Source: Mytilus trossulus (Eukaryota; Mollusca; Bivalvia; Mytilida; Mytilidae). Taken from it: 64,000 nucleotides of DNA. The stretch lies in assembly GCF_036588685.1 (NCBI RefSeq), contig NC_086378.1, forward strand, positions 21,987,578-22,051,577, written 5' to 3'. Made by a program: the position numbers and the translations under genes. Of the stretch, positions 23,984 through 36,260 are shown piece after piece. The notes under the pieces were generated by a model, which was not told the DNA's origin, searched no databases, and saw only the letters and a list, made by a program, of their open reading frames with translations. Every line of letters begins with the position of its first letter. Positions within the stretch are counted from its first letter, which is position 1.

Positions 23984-24289
23984 GTAATATCTGATTTAAG
24001 TAACATTTAATTCAAGACATTTCTTATCTTATGTGGAATGAATTAAAAGATCATATGTCAATGATAAAACTTTAATTTATGCTATGCCTTTATCCTGGTG
24101 GTCAGAGTATTTAACTTGCACTTTTGATTTGTTTTTTCTCGAAGACTTGAAAAATGCATGTAAGAAGACTTAATAAACATTCTAAAGATTTCTTATTAAA
24201 TTTGAATAAGCATGATTTTGATGAAAGGTAGAGAAAGAATTAACCCCATTAACTAATTTTCTTTATCTCGTGCATGTTTTGTCAGTCCT

Positions 24290-24380
24290 GTCGTACGGTG
24301 ACCTATAATTATTAATGTTTGTGTCATTTTGGTCTTTTGAGGATAGTTGTCTCTTGGCAATCATACCACATCTTCTTTTT
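24290..24380 (-). repeat. SINE-like fragment, reverse
   Basis: GTACGGTGACCTATAATTAT, GTGTCATTTTGGTCTTTTGA and GTTGTCTCTTGGCAATCATACC are the complement of the 27925 copy's 5' end. It abuts the AGCTCACC element directly. Confidence 0.65.
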
Positions 24381-26005
24381 AGCTCACCTGGCCCAAAGGG
24401 CCAAGTGAGCTTTTCTCATCACTTGGCGTCCGGCGTCGTCGTCCGGCGTTAACTTTTACAAAAATCTTCTCCTCTGAAACTACTAGGCCAAATTTAACCA
24501 AACTTGGCCACAATCATCATTGGGGTATCAAGTTTAAAAATTGTGTCCGGTGACCCCGCCAACTAACCAAGATGGCCGCCATGGCTATAAATAGAACATA
24601 GGGGTAAAATGCAGTTTTTGGCTTATAACTCAAAAACCAAAGCATTTAGGGCAAATCTGACATGGGGTAATATTGTTAATCAGGTTAAGATCTATCTGCC
24701 CTGAAATTTTCAGATGAATCTGACATTCCGTTGTTAGGTTGCTGCCCCTGAATTGGTAATTTTAAGAAAATTTTGTTGTTTTTGGTTATTATCTTGAATA
24801 TTATTTCAGATAGAGATCAACTGTAAAAGCAATAATGTTCAGCAAAGTAAGATCTACAAATAAGTCAACATGACCAAAATGATCAGTTGACCACTTTAGG
24901 AGTTATTGCCCTTTATAGTCAATTTTTAACCATTTTTCGTAAATCTTAGTAATCTTTTAGAAAAATCTTCTCCTTTGAAACTGCTGGGCCAAATTATTTG
25001 AAACTTGGCCACAATCATCATTGGGGTATCTAGTTTAAAAATTGTGTCCGGTGACCCCGCCAACTAATCAAGATGACCGCCATGGCTATAAATAGAACAT
25101 AGGGGTAAAATGCAGTTTTTGGCTTATAACTCAAAAACCAAAGCCTTTAGAGCAAATCTGACATTGGGTAAAATTGTTAATCAGGTGAAGATGTATCTGC
25201 CCTGAAATTTTCAGATGAATTGGACAACCTGTTTTTGGGTTGCGGCCCCTGAATTGGTAATTTTAAGGAAATTTTGCTGTTTTTGGTTATTATATTGAAT
25301 ATTATTATAGATATAGGTAAACTGTAAACAGCAATTATGTTCAGCAAGGTCAGATTTACAAATAAGTCAACATGACCAAAATGGTCAGTTGACCTCTTTA
25401 GGAGTTATTGCCCTTTAAAGTCAACTTTTAACCGTTTTTCGTAAATTTTATATATCTTTTACTAAAATCTTCTTCTCTGAAACTGCTGTGCCAAATTGAT
25501 CCAAACTTGGCCACAATCATCTTTGGGGTTTCTTGTTTAAAAAATGTGTCAGGTGACCTGGCCATCAAACCAAGATGGCCGCCATGGCTAAAAATAGAAC
25601 ATAGGGGTAAAATGCAGTTTTTGGCTTATAACTCAAAAACCAAATAATTTAGAGAAAATCTGACATGAAGTAAAATTGTTAATCAGGTCAAGATCTATCT
25701 GCCCTGAAATTTTCAGATGAATTGGACAACCTGTTTTTGGGTTGCGGCCCCTGAATTGGTAATTTTAAGGAAATTTTGCTGTTTTTGGTTATTATATTGA
25801 ATATTATTATAGATATAGGTAAACTGTAAACAGCAATAATGTTCAGCAAAGTAAGATCTACAAATAAGTCAACATGAACGAAATGGTCAATTGACCCCTG
25901 TAGGAGTTATTGACCTTTGTAGTCAATTTTCAATCTGCTTCCTTTGTTTAATATTCACATAGACCAAGGTGAGCGACACAGGCTCTTTAGAGCCTCTAGT
26001 TTATA
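24381..26005 (+). repeat. AGCTCACCTGGCCC element with three ~500-bp tandem units
   Basis: The head AGCTCACCTGGCCCAAAGGG with CGGCGTCGTCGTCCGGCG leads into three units starting TCTTCT at 24465, 24966 and 25468 (period 501 and 502 bp). Each has CTTGGCCACAATCATC, AAGATGGCCGCCATGGCTA, ATAGAACATAGGGGTAAAAT, GGCTTATAACTCAAAAACC and GTTCAGCAAAGTAAGATCTA. The end carries CAAGGTGAGCGACACAGGCTC and AGAGCCTCTAGTTT. It is a familiar bivalve repeat with no coding capacity. Confidence 0.8.
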
Positions 26006-26489
26006 TTTTAACTTGATTAAAAAGATTTTCATATTGTGCTTTTTTGTTAATGGGAGCTAACTCAGTGAATTTAGTATTTGATATTTTCATATGATGTGTA
26101 GCAAACTGGTATCTACATGTATAAAAATCTTGAATATGGTTTAACCAATAAGTATAAGTCAGCTTATAGCCTTCAACAATTAACAAAGCTGTGCCTGCTC
26201 TGCCACCTATGCAATTTCTCCTGAGCAAGTATATGTATCTGTTGTGTCAATCACTTGTAATAGGATTAAAACTAGTTCTATTGTTTGATGATATGTTATT
26301 GCAATGTTGAATGTTTCAATCACTCAGTGTGTTACATACATGCATCAGCGGGGGAAAAAGTGTGCTTCTTATCTCTGTATTTTTCTATCCTGAAAAATAA
26401 TAATGTTTCTTTCAATGAGGTGATATATACACATCCTACTGATTTCAGTACACATGGAACATGTTGAGTTACAGTGTTAATATTTCAAT

Positions 26490-27007
26490 TACTGTAAATT
26501 CAGAAATTAATGCCTGCATTTTTGTTGTTGCAATTTTGTCATTTTAGACTACAATGCGATTTTAATTTTTGTGATAATGAGAAAAATTCAGTTTAATTAA
26601 TATTAAATAATTTAATTTTGGATGTAACACGTCTTCTGATTGGCTAACGTTATTTTGTTATCAGCCCAGATACATAATTTCGTCATGTAACCTTGACGTC
26701 ATCAACGTTTTTTCATTGTTTTCTACAGTTTAAAATGGAATTTAGAACTAAGTTATAAGAAATGACTGTAATATTTGTTCTGTCTATTCAAAATAACATG
26801 AAAAAATGTTGTGCACACTGTAAAATAACATGCTATGCGTTTTAATCAGTGTGTACCAAATTTTTTATCTTATTTCTTCATAGGCAGACAAAATATTACA
26901 GGCATTCCTTAAAAAAGTCAAATAGTGATTATAAATTATTGAGATTATAATCCTGTCCCATTTATTGCAATGAGAAAAACATTGCAATAATTTCTAAATT
27001 TACAGCA
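26490..27007. mobile_element. CTGTAAATTC MITE carrying a nested insertion
   Basis: The outer ends CTGTAAATTCAGAAATTA (26492) and TAATTTCTAAATTTACAG (27005) are those of the 206-bp family. The left flank is TA, and the right flank is CA (one change from TA). The element is 514 bp because about 308 bp of another repeat sits inside it. Confidence 0.7.
26607..26915 (-). mobile_element. Nested ~300-bp repeat, same family as 34430-34735
   Basis: TTTAATTTTGGATGTAACACG, TTCTGATTGGCTAACG, GTCATGTAACCTTGACG, GTCTATTCAAAATAACA and GTGCACAC match the reverse complement of the 34.4-34.7 kb copy in order. The inner TGTGCACACTG / CAGTGTGTACC pair forms a hairpin. Confidence 0.65.
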
Positions 27008-27317
27008 TATGGTTTTTTATATTCATTACTATTTTATTGTTGGTTTTTAATCCCACTTTTAACACACTTGGCTATATAGTCAGTATTCATTTGTAGATGA
27101 GGACCATGCACTACTTAATTTCCTCAGAAAAACAGTCAATTAAGATACAAGTCCAACTCACCTTGCAACAAAGGGTGTTCAAACCTCAGACTATTATTTA
27201 ATGTCCTAGTTCAAACTCACAACCACTGCGTAAGAGGTCCAATGATCATTTCTGAAATGAGAAAGTTTGATGTAATAAAATGATGTAATTTTAAATACTC
27301 TTTGTTCTTAATTTCAG

Positions 27318-27345
27318 GTGGAAATAATCGGTCAAAAGAATCTGG
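27318..27345 (+). CDS. Exon of unrecognised gene (28 nt)
   Basis: The acceptor TTAATTTCAG and donor CTGG|GTAAGT flank it. The frame enters in phase 1 and reads GNNRSKESG, leaving GG for the next exon's A. It is one of four exons that join without a stop into a hydrophilic C-terminal region. I do not recognise the protein. It may be the cytosolic tail of a larger protein with 5' exons upstream. Confidence 0.55.
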
Positions 27346-27807
27346 GTAAGTAAACTTGTAGCCTTAGTCTGTTAGTTTAGAAAAACTTGAAACTTTGCTA
27401 GTCGCTAATTGGATAGATAAGATCTGTTTTTAAAATGAACAAGAAGTTTGCTTTCCCATTATTACTGCATTTTCCTTGAATTTTCTCTGTCTTAGACTTT
27501 TTTTAAATAAGATTATTATGATCTTTTACCAACTTGACCAATAAACTCTTTAAAATTATAAAATGTATGAAATTAAAGATCATTAAGCTTTTTTCCTCTC
27601 CATTGTTTGATGTATAAAAAAGTTGTGTTCTTCTGTTTTCAAAGCAGCTGGTGAATTGTACGCTGATATTTGTGCATTGCTTGTTTTGCTTACCATGAAA
27701 GTGTCATTGAGTGTAATGTACAAAGCTTTTGAATAGGACAAAACCAGTGATTTTCAATCCTTAAAAAATTTCATGTTATGTAAGCTTTAACTGATTTCTT
27801 GTTTTAG

Positions 27808-27876
27808 ATCGTCATGTTGGCCCCCATGTAGTGTTGGCCCTGATCCTAACTCTCCTGATCCTGAGAATGCAAGAAG
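27808..27876 (+). CDS. Exon of unrecognised gene (Pro-rich, two Cys)
   Basis: The acceptor is GTTTTAG and the donor AGAAG|GTAAAA. It reads SSCWPPCSVGPDPNSPDPEN then AR, entering and leaving in phase 2. It is proline- and aspartate-rich with a CWPPC motif. Phases fit both neighbours exactly. Confidence 0.6.
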
Positions 27877-27924
27877 GTAAAATGTCAATTGTCCTAAAGA
27901 ATCATTGTATATATAAAAAAAAAG

Positions 27925-28100
27925 AAGATGTAGTATGATTGCCAATGAGACATTTGACAACTCTCCACAAGAGACCAAAGTGACACAGAAATTAACAACA
28001 ATAGGTCACTGTATGGCCTTCAACAATGAGCAAAGCCCATACGGCATAGTCAGCTATAAAAGGCCCCCAAATGACAATGTAAAACATTATACTCTATTAG
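27925..28100 (+). repeat. Mussel SINE-like repeat in intron
   Basis: AGAAGATGTAGTATGATTGCC, CAATGAGACATTTGACAACTC, AAATTAACAACAATAGGTCA, CTTCAACAATGAGCAAAGCC and CAGCTATAAAAGGCCCC are the standard head blocks of the family. It lies 48 nt after the preceding exon. Confidence 0.75.
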
Positions 28101-29076
28101 TTTTTTCAAAAATCATTGTCCATTTTTAGTTGTACATAGTTATTTTAATTTGAATGATAAGATATTGATAGCTCCTGATAATAAATGAATAATGAAGCTT
28201 ACCTTTAGAATCAGTGTTTTGTCTGGGCAAAACTTATTCCACACTAGAAAGTTTTAAAACCACATGTCTGTTAATATGCTCCTTTCAAATATGGATTGCA
28301 TACCCATCCAAATGAAATTTGAAAAATTGAAAATTAGTATTTACATCTCTGCTAGAAGCATTTAGGAGTTGGTGCAAATCCTGATAGTCTCAGAGACCGA
28401 GTAATGTGTCTGGGTAGGTATAGTGAAAAAAAATCTGTGGAAAGTTACGTTGTAAACTGTCATGTAAGAAATAAGGTTCAAGTCTGATAAAATATAGGGT
28501 TCATATTCATATCTCATCAATAAAATTATCTCATCCTGATATGCATGTAGTATTTGCTGCTGAAATTAAACACCATATTGTACCATTATCATCATCCTTT
28601 TACTTATTTTTATACTCAGAAATTAGGACAATGCTCATAGTGATTTTTTTTTATCTGTAAAGGAATTATTTTATTTTTACTCAGAAACTGAGAGAAAGTA
28701 ACAACAATTTCTACACATAACCGAAATTCACATGTGCTTGTATAATGCAGCTTGCATAGATGGTAACTTGCTAGAATTTTATTGTGTGGCTATATGATAG
28801 ATCATAAACATTTATAATTATTGATTCAAGTATACATACTATTCCTAATTTTGCTTTTGAGGCGGAGGGGATACCAAACATTGTGAAAGTACTTCCTGTT
28901 TATCAAATACTTATAACAGGGGTATTGTAAGTCTGCCATAATAAGTCACTGTACAAGAACGAGGGTTTTTTTTTCAGTTCATATTTTTGTTTATGTCTGT
29001 CCTTCTTTGATTTGTAAATTGTATTTATATCATATTTGAAATTAAGATAGACTTAAAGCATTTCAATATGTTGCAG

Positions 29077-29133
29077 CCTTCTAAAGAAAAACGCTGATAA
29101 AAAGAATGAGGAGAAGCCTGTTGCAGTTGTAAG
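29077..29133 (+). CDS. Exon of unrecognised gene (Lys-rich)
   Basis: The acceptor is TATGTTGCAG and the donor GTAAG|GTATAC. It reads LLKKNADKKNEEKPVAVV, with one base before and two after, so phase 2 on both sides. It is basic and hydrophilic, with no domain recognised. Confidence 0.6.
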
Positions 29134-29559
29134 GTATACTTACACCATCTTCAAAGTTTCCTCTCAACAGGAATCTGCCTATAAAAAGACAGGAAAACTT
29201 CTTTTTCTTTTTCCAATTTTCTTCAAACTTAATCGTTGAAGACTAATTACAGTCACCTAGTTGTTGGATTTGTTGTGGCATAAGCTTGAAAATAATACTG
29301 TTGCCACATGTAACATCTAAAAAATATATTTATTACATTTGTAAAAGTTCTGGGGTTTTGTCAGCAACTCATATGATAAATCTTCATTTAACTTTCTTGT
29401 TAATAATTTAAATGAGAATCAGGATAAATATTTTACATGAAGGTTGTTAGTCAATGGTCGACATGCTACATAATAGAAGCAAGGAAAACTTGCAGCCATT
29501 AAAATTATGTGGTATTGCATTGGGATAATTTGAAATCTTGTAAACATTTATATTACTTT

Positions 29560-29880
29560 TATAGAACTATCAGTATGTTATGCAACTTATACACAATTCT
29601 TATTAACACTAAACACAGATCAAACTAAGCATTACTTTTCTAGAGTAATGGCCCTTTACAAATGGAAAAATTGCAGATTTTTTTTGTTTCTGTTCTCTTT
29701 CTCAATTTTGCATCAGCTGAATGTTATGAATCTTACACACAATGTGATTACCACAAAACACAGATTAAGTTTAAATTCTGGTGTCATCACTTTTACCATT
29801 CTAGAGTTGTGCCCCTTTATTACATATCTCCAAGTGTGGGCATTGTCTGTGTCCCATTGAAACATTCTCCTTTTATTTAA
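29560..29880. repeat. Two-unit copy of the ~155-bp tandem repeat, in intron
   Basis: GCAACTTATACACAATTCTTATT, ATCAGCTGAATGTTATGAAT, ATTACCACAAAACACAGATT and GTGTCCCATTGAAACATTCTCC match the array at 22650-23520. The open frames here are artefacts. Confidence 0.65.
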
Positions 29881-30267
29881 ATTTTGTATTTGCTAGGTAC
29901 ACAGTTTAATAGCTTATAAAACTCATTTCAGATATGAATAAAAGAAGATTTTGGATATATATTAAACATGTTAAAGAGGAAACAACAATGAGTCATAAAA
30001 AAGCAAAATAAAAAAACTCTAATATGTTAAGAAAAGAAAGATTTCTATACAATATGTCAAAAACACAGTGACACGCCAGACTCTATTTGACATTATCATT
30101 ATACTTGATGAATATGGTAAGAAAACTGAGAAATATTCTCATAGCAAAGAATTGTTACAATATTTGCAAATAATCAATTGAGTTGATACTAATTTATTTT
30201 GGTTTCTATTTCACATTTTATTAACAAAAAGTTAGCAGAGTAGTCTCCTATTTACTTCTTTTACCAG

Positions 30268-30559
30268 ATCACAACCACCCAAGAATCGGCATGTAAAGAC
30301 AGACAACACTGAAAGTACAAGGTATTCCGCTGAAACTGAAATATTTGATGAGGGGGTACATAAAAGTGCAAAACCACGTCCACTTCCTTCTATTGGCCAG
30401 CCTACCAACTCTCCTAGACCATTGCCACAGATGCCTCCAAGTTCTCAACTAGAGAAGGGTGGTATTCAACTGGAACCTTTAGGGGATTCTACTTCTGAGA
30501 GAAAGAAGAAAAAGAAAAGAAAGAAGAAGGAAACAAAGCAATCTGATGAGGAGTATTAA
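30268..30559 (+). CDS. Terminal exon of unrecognised gene (Pro-rich, poly-Lys tail)
   Basis: The acceptor CTTTTACCAG is followed by a phase-2 frame reading RSQPPKNRHVKTDN, PRPLPSIGQPTNSPRPLPQM and SERKKKKKRKKKETKQSDEE then Y, with TAA at 30557-30559. The region is disordered, with PxxP motifs that could bind SH3 domains and a lysine/arginine tract that could be a nuclear signal or bind acidic lipid. With the three upstream exons it gives about 148 residues. The other tail candidate (9553) is also lysine-rich. No family is named. Confidence 0.65.
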
Positions 30560-33500
30560 ACTATATCCTAACACAAGCCTATGCATGAAGCGTGATAAAG
30601 TGTAGATTGTTAGTTTTACATGAATATTCATCATACTTTAATATAAACAAGTAATTAACTACCACATTTTGACATTTGTCTAATTGGAATCTCATTTTAA
30701 GATAATTTTTTCACTACCTGCAGGATCCTCTTCAAGATGAAAGAGTGTTTAAAGAGAAGGTGATACCGTCCAATAATACTAGCAGCTTGATTCATTTATA
30801 TTTTGTTTGAATTATCTTGATATATGTTTTTTTTTAGATATGCAGATATGTTTAAGTTGAGAAGTTGTATATATAAATCAAAGTAACACTACCTTAAAAA
30901 ATTATCAGAGACACCTAGATATTTATGATTTTCAGAATGTGAATGGAACAGTACAAATTTCATTAATGTTTATTATATATATATATACATAAATATTTTA
31001 TGAGAAACAAAACTTTTGTTGGATGGTATACACTACTATATATCTCATGGCTGTCATTCATTATTTTAATTACTGTGAATTCAGAAATTATTGCGAGGTT
31101 TTTATTATTGCGAAAAATGCGACAGAGTTGCAAACGCAATAATTTAAACTCTCATTTTGAAGTATTTTATATGAATTAACCAGGATTTTTCTCAAAATCG
31201 TAAAAATTAAAATCGCAATTAAGTCTGAAATGACAATATCCCAATAATAAATGCATGCAATAATTTCTGAATTTATAGTATTTTTTTTAAAGTATCGTTA
31301 TTGATGATTCTTCATTTAATCTTAGTCAAAATATTTTTAAGTAATCAAAAGGTGATAAAAAAAACATTGGCTTTATCATCTATCATTTCAAACCTTTTTA
31401 TAGAAGAGCCAATAGTCATCTATATAGAATAAAATTGAAACATGAACTAAATTTCAACAATACAAAAGCTTCTGTAGAAAAAAAATCACTCTGAAACCAC
31501 TTTAAAGGTCCCACCTTTATGATCACTTATTTAAAATTCAATATTGGGATAAAACATTAATATATGAATCCCTGACTTTAATATAAAGGTTTGAAACCAG
31601 TAGATATCCTCTGATATGACCCCTCTAAATTCTACAGGGCCTTTTCTAGTAGTGTTTTTATTGGAATTTAATTTTATTTAACAGTCCAACTTTAAAGTCA
31701 TGTTCCCTGTGCTGAAGGAATTGATTAGGATATGGAGATATTAGAACAAAAAATATGAAATTTAGGGGATGTTTTATAATTGCCTTGAAGACAGTTGTCC
31801 ATAGAACAAAAAATGAGACTGTGAACAACTAAGCCCTGGTGACCAATACAGATTTAATTTTCAAATAGTGCTAATTTCTATAAAGTGTCTTAAGAGGTCA
31901 CAACAACCATTTGTAGTATTTTATTTTGCTGTTTGTAAAACATTGTTTTTATTTTATAAACATTCCATCTTTTGTACAAGAATTAACTTTTAACATACTT
32001 GTCATGCTTGTTGAAATTTTTTGTTTACTAACTTTACCAGGCTTGTATCTATTTTGGTGTTTAAGAATATATTGTATTCTGTTGATGTGCCATGTTTTTA
32101 TTACTTTTGAAGATTTTGTTATAAAATGTGCTTAATAACAAATAATTTTGTCTGAAATAGAATGTAAAGCGTGTGTACTTCAGCCTTATTTAATATGTAC
32201 AATAGTTACCCTTTTTGTTATCATACTTATATCTGGTAGTTTTACAATTGATAGTATTATTAATTTATTTTATAAGGGTTGTTTAAAATAAGGTAGCTTG
32301 GGTGTCTAAATGCTCGATACAGATATTTTTGATACTTAAATCTTAAAATTTCCAGTTATTTTTGTTGAAAATTGAATGATTCCATAAAATATTTTTTGAA
32401 AAGTGTTTTTGCAACTTGCCCAGAAGGGAAGCTCAGACAATGACACCCAATCTTAAAGAGTTTTTGAGTGTATGAGGGGGGTGGTGTGGTTTGCTTGTAG
32501 ATTTTAGAAAAAATACTGTTCTGATGAGTTATACTGATTTACTTATGTCTGTCATGTGTACAATATTAAGCTGTTTTCTATATTTTTTAAGGCAAAACTG
32601 CTTGAAATTTAGTATTTAGCAGCATCTGAGTTAGCAAATTTAAAATCTTGTTCACAAATAATTTTTTGAAATATTGTCTTTTTTACTTGATTGCAAGCCT
32701 TATCTCAGATTATTTTAATTTTCCATGTTTAAAGTAATCCTGCTTATAATATTACAATGACTATTATAGCTAAACATAAATTTGTGCATATAATCCAATT
32801 TATGAATAATATATGTGGCAATTTTGACATATTTAGATTGACTAGATTTGATCCTAAGTCATACACATTTTGTTGAAAAATATAGACATAATCTGTTAGC
32901 TGAATATTAATTGTAAAAGAAAGATTTGATATAAGTTTGCATTTTGTTTAAGTGTTTGTGTTTCTTTTTCTCATTGCTTGGATTGTATACAATGCAGTAT
33001 TTTCCTTAGATATTTTTTTATGTTTTACAGTGAAGGGATAACAGAATTTATATTCGAGACATCAGTTATCATCTTGTAATTTCAAAAAGTGTTATACAAT
33101 GTATCCGTACAGTTAATATTTTTTAATTTCATCATCACGGCTGTTCAAATAATCCATAAGAATCTCAATATTTTATGTCAAGATCATTTACGATGTATAG
33201 TTGTAAGGTTTAAGGATAGTTTTGTTTTAGAAAGACATTTTTTTTTAAACTGAATTTGAATCAAATTTGATTTTTCATGATACATCATAATATAGATTAT
33301 AGGTGCAAGGGAGGTAATTAATATAAAACTTATCCTACTTGTTCTCATATTGATCTTAATTTTTGTTTTAAGATCTATATTTTGATTCTTATTGAACTGA
33401 TTTAAAATTAAATTGATAAGGTTTGATAAATTCATCATCCTGGTTGTGATAACGATACATTGTACCTTACAATTCTGTTAAAAATGGTATTTTGACTGTG

Positions 33501-34429
33501 ATATTTTGAAGAAGCAGCAACTATATGCCTAGTCAAGAACTATTTTATTATTATTAATTGATCGGTAAATTATATACGCAGATATAACTGTATGAAAATA
33601 TATATAATCAGTTATACTATATTTTTCTTGCGATTTAAAGCATTTTTTTTACTTATATATATTGTATCATACTTGAGTATTGTTAGTTGTAAAGTTTACA
33701 AATTTAAATTCATTAATCAAAAGCATTATTCAAACTAAACCTTGAAATCATCAGGGTTCATGTTAAGTTGAAAGGTTGACTTAGTTATTTTGGTAAATTT
33801 TCAAACTTTTTATTTATGATTCAACTATTTATATTTTCTGACTAAGATCTGTTGCCAACACTGAACATGTAACATGATCGTTGATATTTTATTTAACAGC
33901 TAAATTTATACCATGAATTCATCCGCTGTGTGATTTAAAATTTTTATTTTATAAATTTTCATTTCATTACTAATTGTAATCTGTGTAACATTTTCTTTAG
34001 ATAATTATATCAAGGTATCTAGACCGTGGCAGAAGTAGTGGTAAAATATTTATATTTTAGGCAACAATAAAAAATTAAACCATTTGTTAAAACTCTATAT
34101 CAGACATCTCAAAAATTCTGTTAATCCTTTTTCCAAATTATAAAATAAGATTGGTATTTCTGAAACAAACAAAAAATAAATTGCTAACGTTATGGCAACT
34201 ATTCTTCATAACAGTTCTTGTAAAATTATGGTCTAGGTACCTAAAGTAACAAAAAATATATAACATTGGGTTTGCTTTTAGTTTTAGTCCTGATTTTCTA
34301 GTTTGTAACAACAATTTTACATTATTAGTATTTACTTTTTTCATATCAAATAAAATATATTTTACATTCAGAAAGTTTGTATTTTGTTATCATTCAGCTG
34401 CATGCTGCTGTGACTCTATTTAGGGGAAT
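30560..34429. other. 3' UTR and intergenic DNA
   Basis: AT-rich DNA follows the stop, including a MITE at 31073-31278 (listed) and short hairpins such as GATATAACTG...CAGTTATAC near 33582-33616. AATAAA-like hexamers are frequent, for example around 34350, so I cannot fix the end of the transcript. No further coding exon is seen. Confidence 0.45.
31071..31280. mobile_element. 206-bp MITE, opposite orientation to 4985-5190
   Basis: CTGTGAATTCAGAAATTATTG (31073) and TTCTGAATTTATAG (31278) are the ends, and TA flanks both sides. Its length of 206 bp equals the 4985-5190 copy, and the interior matches that copy when reversed (GAAAAATGCGACAGAGTTGC, TTTTTCTCAAAATCGTAAAA). Confidence 0.75.
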
Positions 34430-34735
34430 TACTGTTAATTTTCTGTCTATGAAGAAATAACATCAAAAATGTGGTGCACACTGAATAACCCACGTAGCAA
34501 GTTCTTTAAAAGTGTGCACCACATTTTTGTTGTTTATTTGAATAGACAGAAAAATATTACAGTTATTTCTTAAACTTCAAATATAAATTCCATTGTTAGG
34601 GAGCAAATCATAAAAAAAACGTTAATGTTGTCAAGGTTACATGACAAAATTGTGTCTGAGCTGATAGACAAAATATGTTCACCCAATCAGAAGAATTGTT
34701 ACATCTAAAATTAAATTGTTAAATGATGGTAGTCT
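34430..34735 (+). mobile_element. ~300-bp MITE-like repeat with GTGTGCACC hairpin
   Basis: TTTCTGTCTATGAAGAAATAAC with AAAAATGTGGTGCACACTG pairs with AAAGTGTGCACCACATTTTTG and TTGAATAGACAGAAAAATATT. The remainder (GTCAAGGTTACATGACAAAATTG, CCAATCAGAAGAATTGTTACAT) matches the nested copy at 26607-26915 in reverse. Confidence 0.65.
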
Positions 34736-34811
34736 TGCAATGGAGAAGACTCAATGTTAAATTACACAGTAGTTATCTTTCATCTGTGTATTACAAGAAA
34801 TTAAAATAGCA

Positions 34812-34990
34812 TGGCAGAGGGGCCATAGGGACATTCAAACTCATAAGTCTAGAACAAACTGACAGCGCCATGGCAAAAAAGGGAAAAAAGAAGAAAAGAC
34901 AAAAGAAAAACAACAGTATACAAAACAAAACAGAAAACTAAAGACTGGGCTACATGAACTCCATCAAAATCTAGGGGTGTTCTTAGATTC
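34812..34990 (+). repeat. Dispersed repeat, GACATTCAAACTCATAAGTC type
   Basis: GGCAGAGGGGCCATAGGGAC, TCAAACTCATAAGTCTAGAAC, AACTGACAGCGCCATGGC and CAACAGTATACAAAACAAAAC recur at 54370-54470. The ACTAAAGACTGGGC...GAACTCCATCAAAATC part recurs near 55578-55630, and the reverse of its start (CCATGGCATTGTCAGTTCGTTTTC) closes the window at 63940-63995. It is non-coding. Confidence 0.65.
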
Positions 34991-35044
34991 AGATAGATGT
35001 AAGATATGCATATACATGTACATCTTTGTATCAAGATGATATTT

Positions 35045-35260
35045 GCTGGGGCGTCTTAATTAAAATCCATAGAATATTTTTAATAATTTGTCAAAATGAA
35101 GATTTTATTATGCTTTTTTTCAAACTATAATAAAAAGTATGGGTCACCAGACTTTTTTTCACGCTACAGATTGTACAAAATCATCAGATTTTGTATATAT
35201 TAAGCATGTAAAATCCAATTTTGTGTGATAAAAAGAAAACTACATGATAGAACTTTGAGA
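35045..35260 (+). repeat. Dispersed repeat, partner of 43440-43670 in reverse
   Basis: GGCGTCTTAATTAAAATCCATA, GTCAAAATGAAG, TTTCACGCTACAGATTGT, TTAAGCATGTAAAATCCAATTTTG and GTGATAAAAAGAAAAC are found complemented and in reverse order at 43440-43670. Confidence 0.6.
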
Positions 35261-35689
35261 TGAAATGCTAATGACATGCTTTCAGAAAAGAAAAAGAAAA
35301 AATGGGGTCACAGAACTTGTTTTCTAGCTTCATTTTAATATAGGTAAATTCACAACACTTTCTATTATAACATTACTTTATCTGAGTTATCTCCCCTTAT
35401 TTGGTAAAGTTGAAAAATTAATCAAAGACAAATATCATGGGTTTTTTTACAGCTGTAAATATGATATAACACATAATATTCTATAGGTATATCAAAAGTC
35501 TTGCACATGAATTACATACAACTCTCAAAATTTGCACATTTCATTAAAGATCTAGACCAACTGTTATCTGCTACTTTAAAATAAAAAATGGAGGAAGACA
35601 CTTGAGCTAACTTAAGCCCTTTTCTGATTTTATGATGTGTCCTATGAATTTTGCTCATTATTTAAAGCTGTACACTGTTCTATGGTTGC

Positions 35690-36260
35690 CAACTTCTATG
35701 TCAATGTCAATTGGTCTCTGGTGGGGAGTTGTCTCATTAACAATCATACCACATCTTATTATATTCATGCATCGTGACAGGTAGTTTTGATCATAGATGT
35801 CTGTCTGGATGTTAAAGATCTATTTCATTCGACCATAAATGACTTTAGAAGTTGTATTCATTGGTAATTGCAAACATACATGTTGATGACTTGGTAGTAC
35901 ATGTAAATGTTTTATATCAAATAAAAATGATGTATTGATAAATGTCTATATGGTTACTTTTAACCTAAAGAATGTTGATAATAACTGAGCTGATTATAAG
36001 TTGTGTCAGAGCATGTCAATATAATACTTCCATGGTCAGAGTAATCTTTAATATTAGGACCTACCTATCGTATTTATTGTGAATTTGTTCTTGTCCTGAA
36101 TATGCATGAAATATTTGCAACCGGACGTTAATTACCAAAACAAAAAGATAAGCGGCATACATCATTGAAACAACAAACCAATACGAAAATAACCAACAGA
36201 CATCAAGAAAAAAACAAACGTGCAGGGAACTTAAAAAACTTAAAAATTACCATGTAGAAT
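35690..36260. repeat. Cluster of repeat fragments
   Basis: A reverse SINE-like head lies at 35690-35757 (TTGGTCTCTGGTGGGGAGTTG then ATCATACCACATCTT). From 36094 comes the mussel repeat GAATATGCATGAAATATTTGC followed by AACCGGACGTTA and an AAACAACAAACCAA-rich tail. Confidence 0.5.

Noticed and set aside
24381..26000. CRISPR-like array
   Set aside because: The units are about 500 bp and directly adjacent, with no short repeats separated by unique spacers. It is an ordinary eukaryotic tandem repeat.
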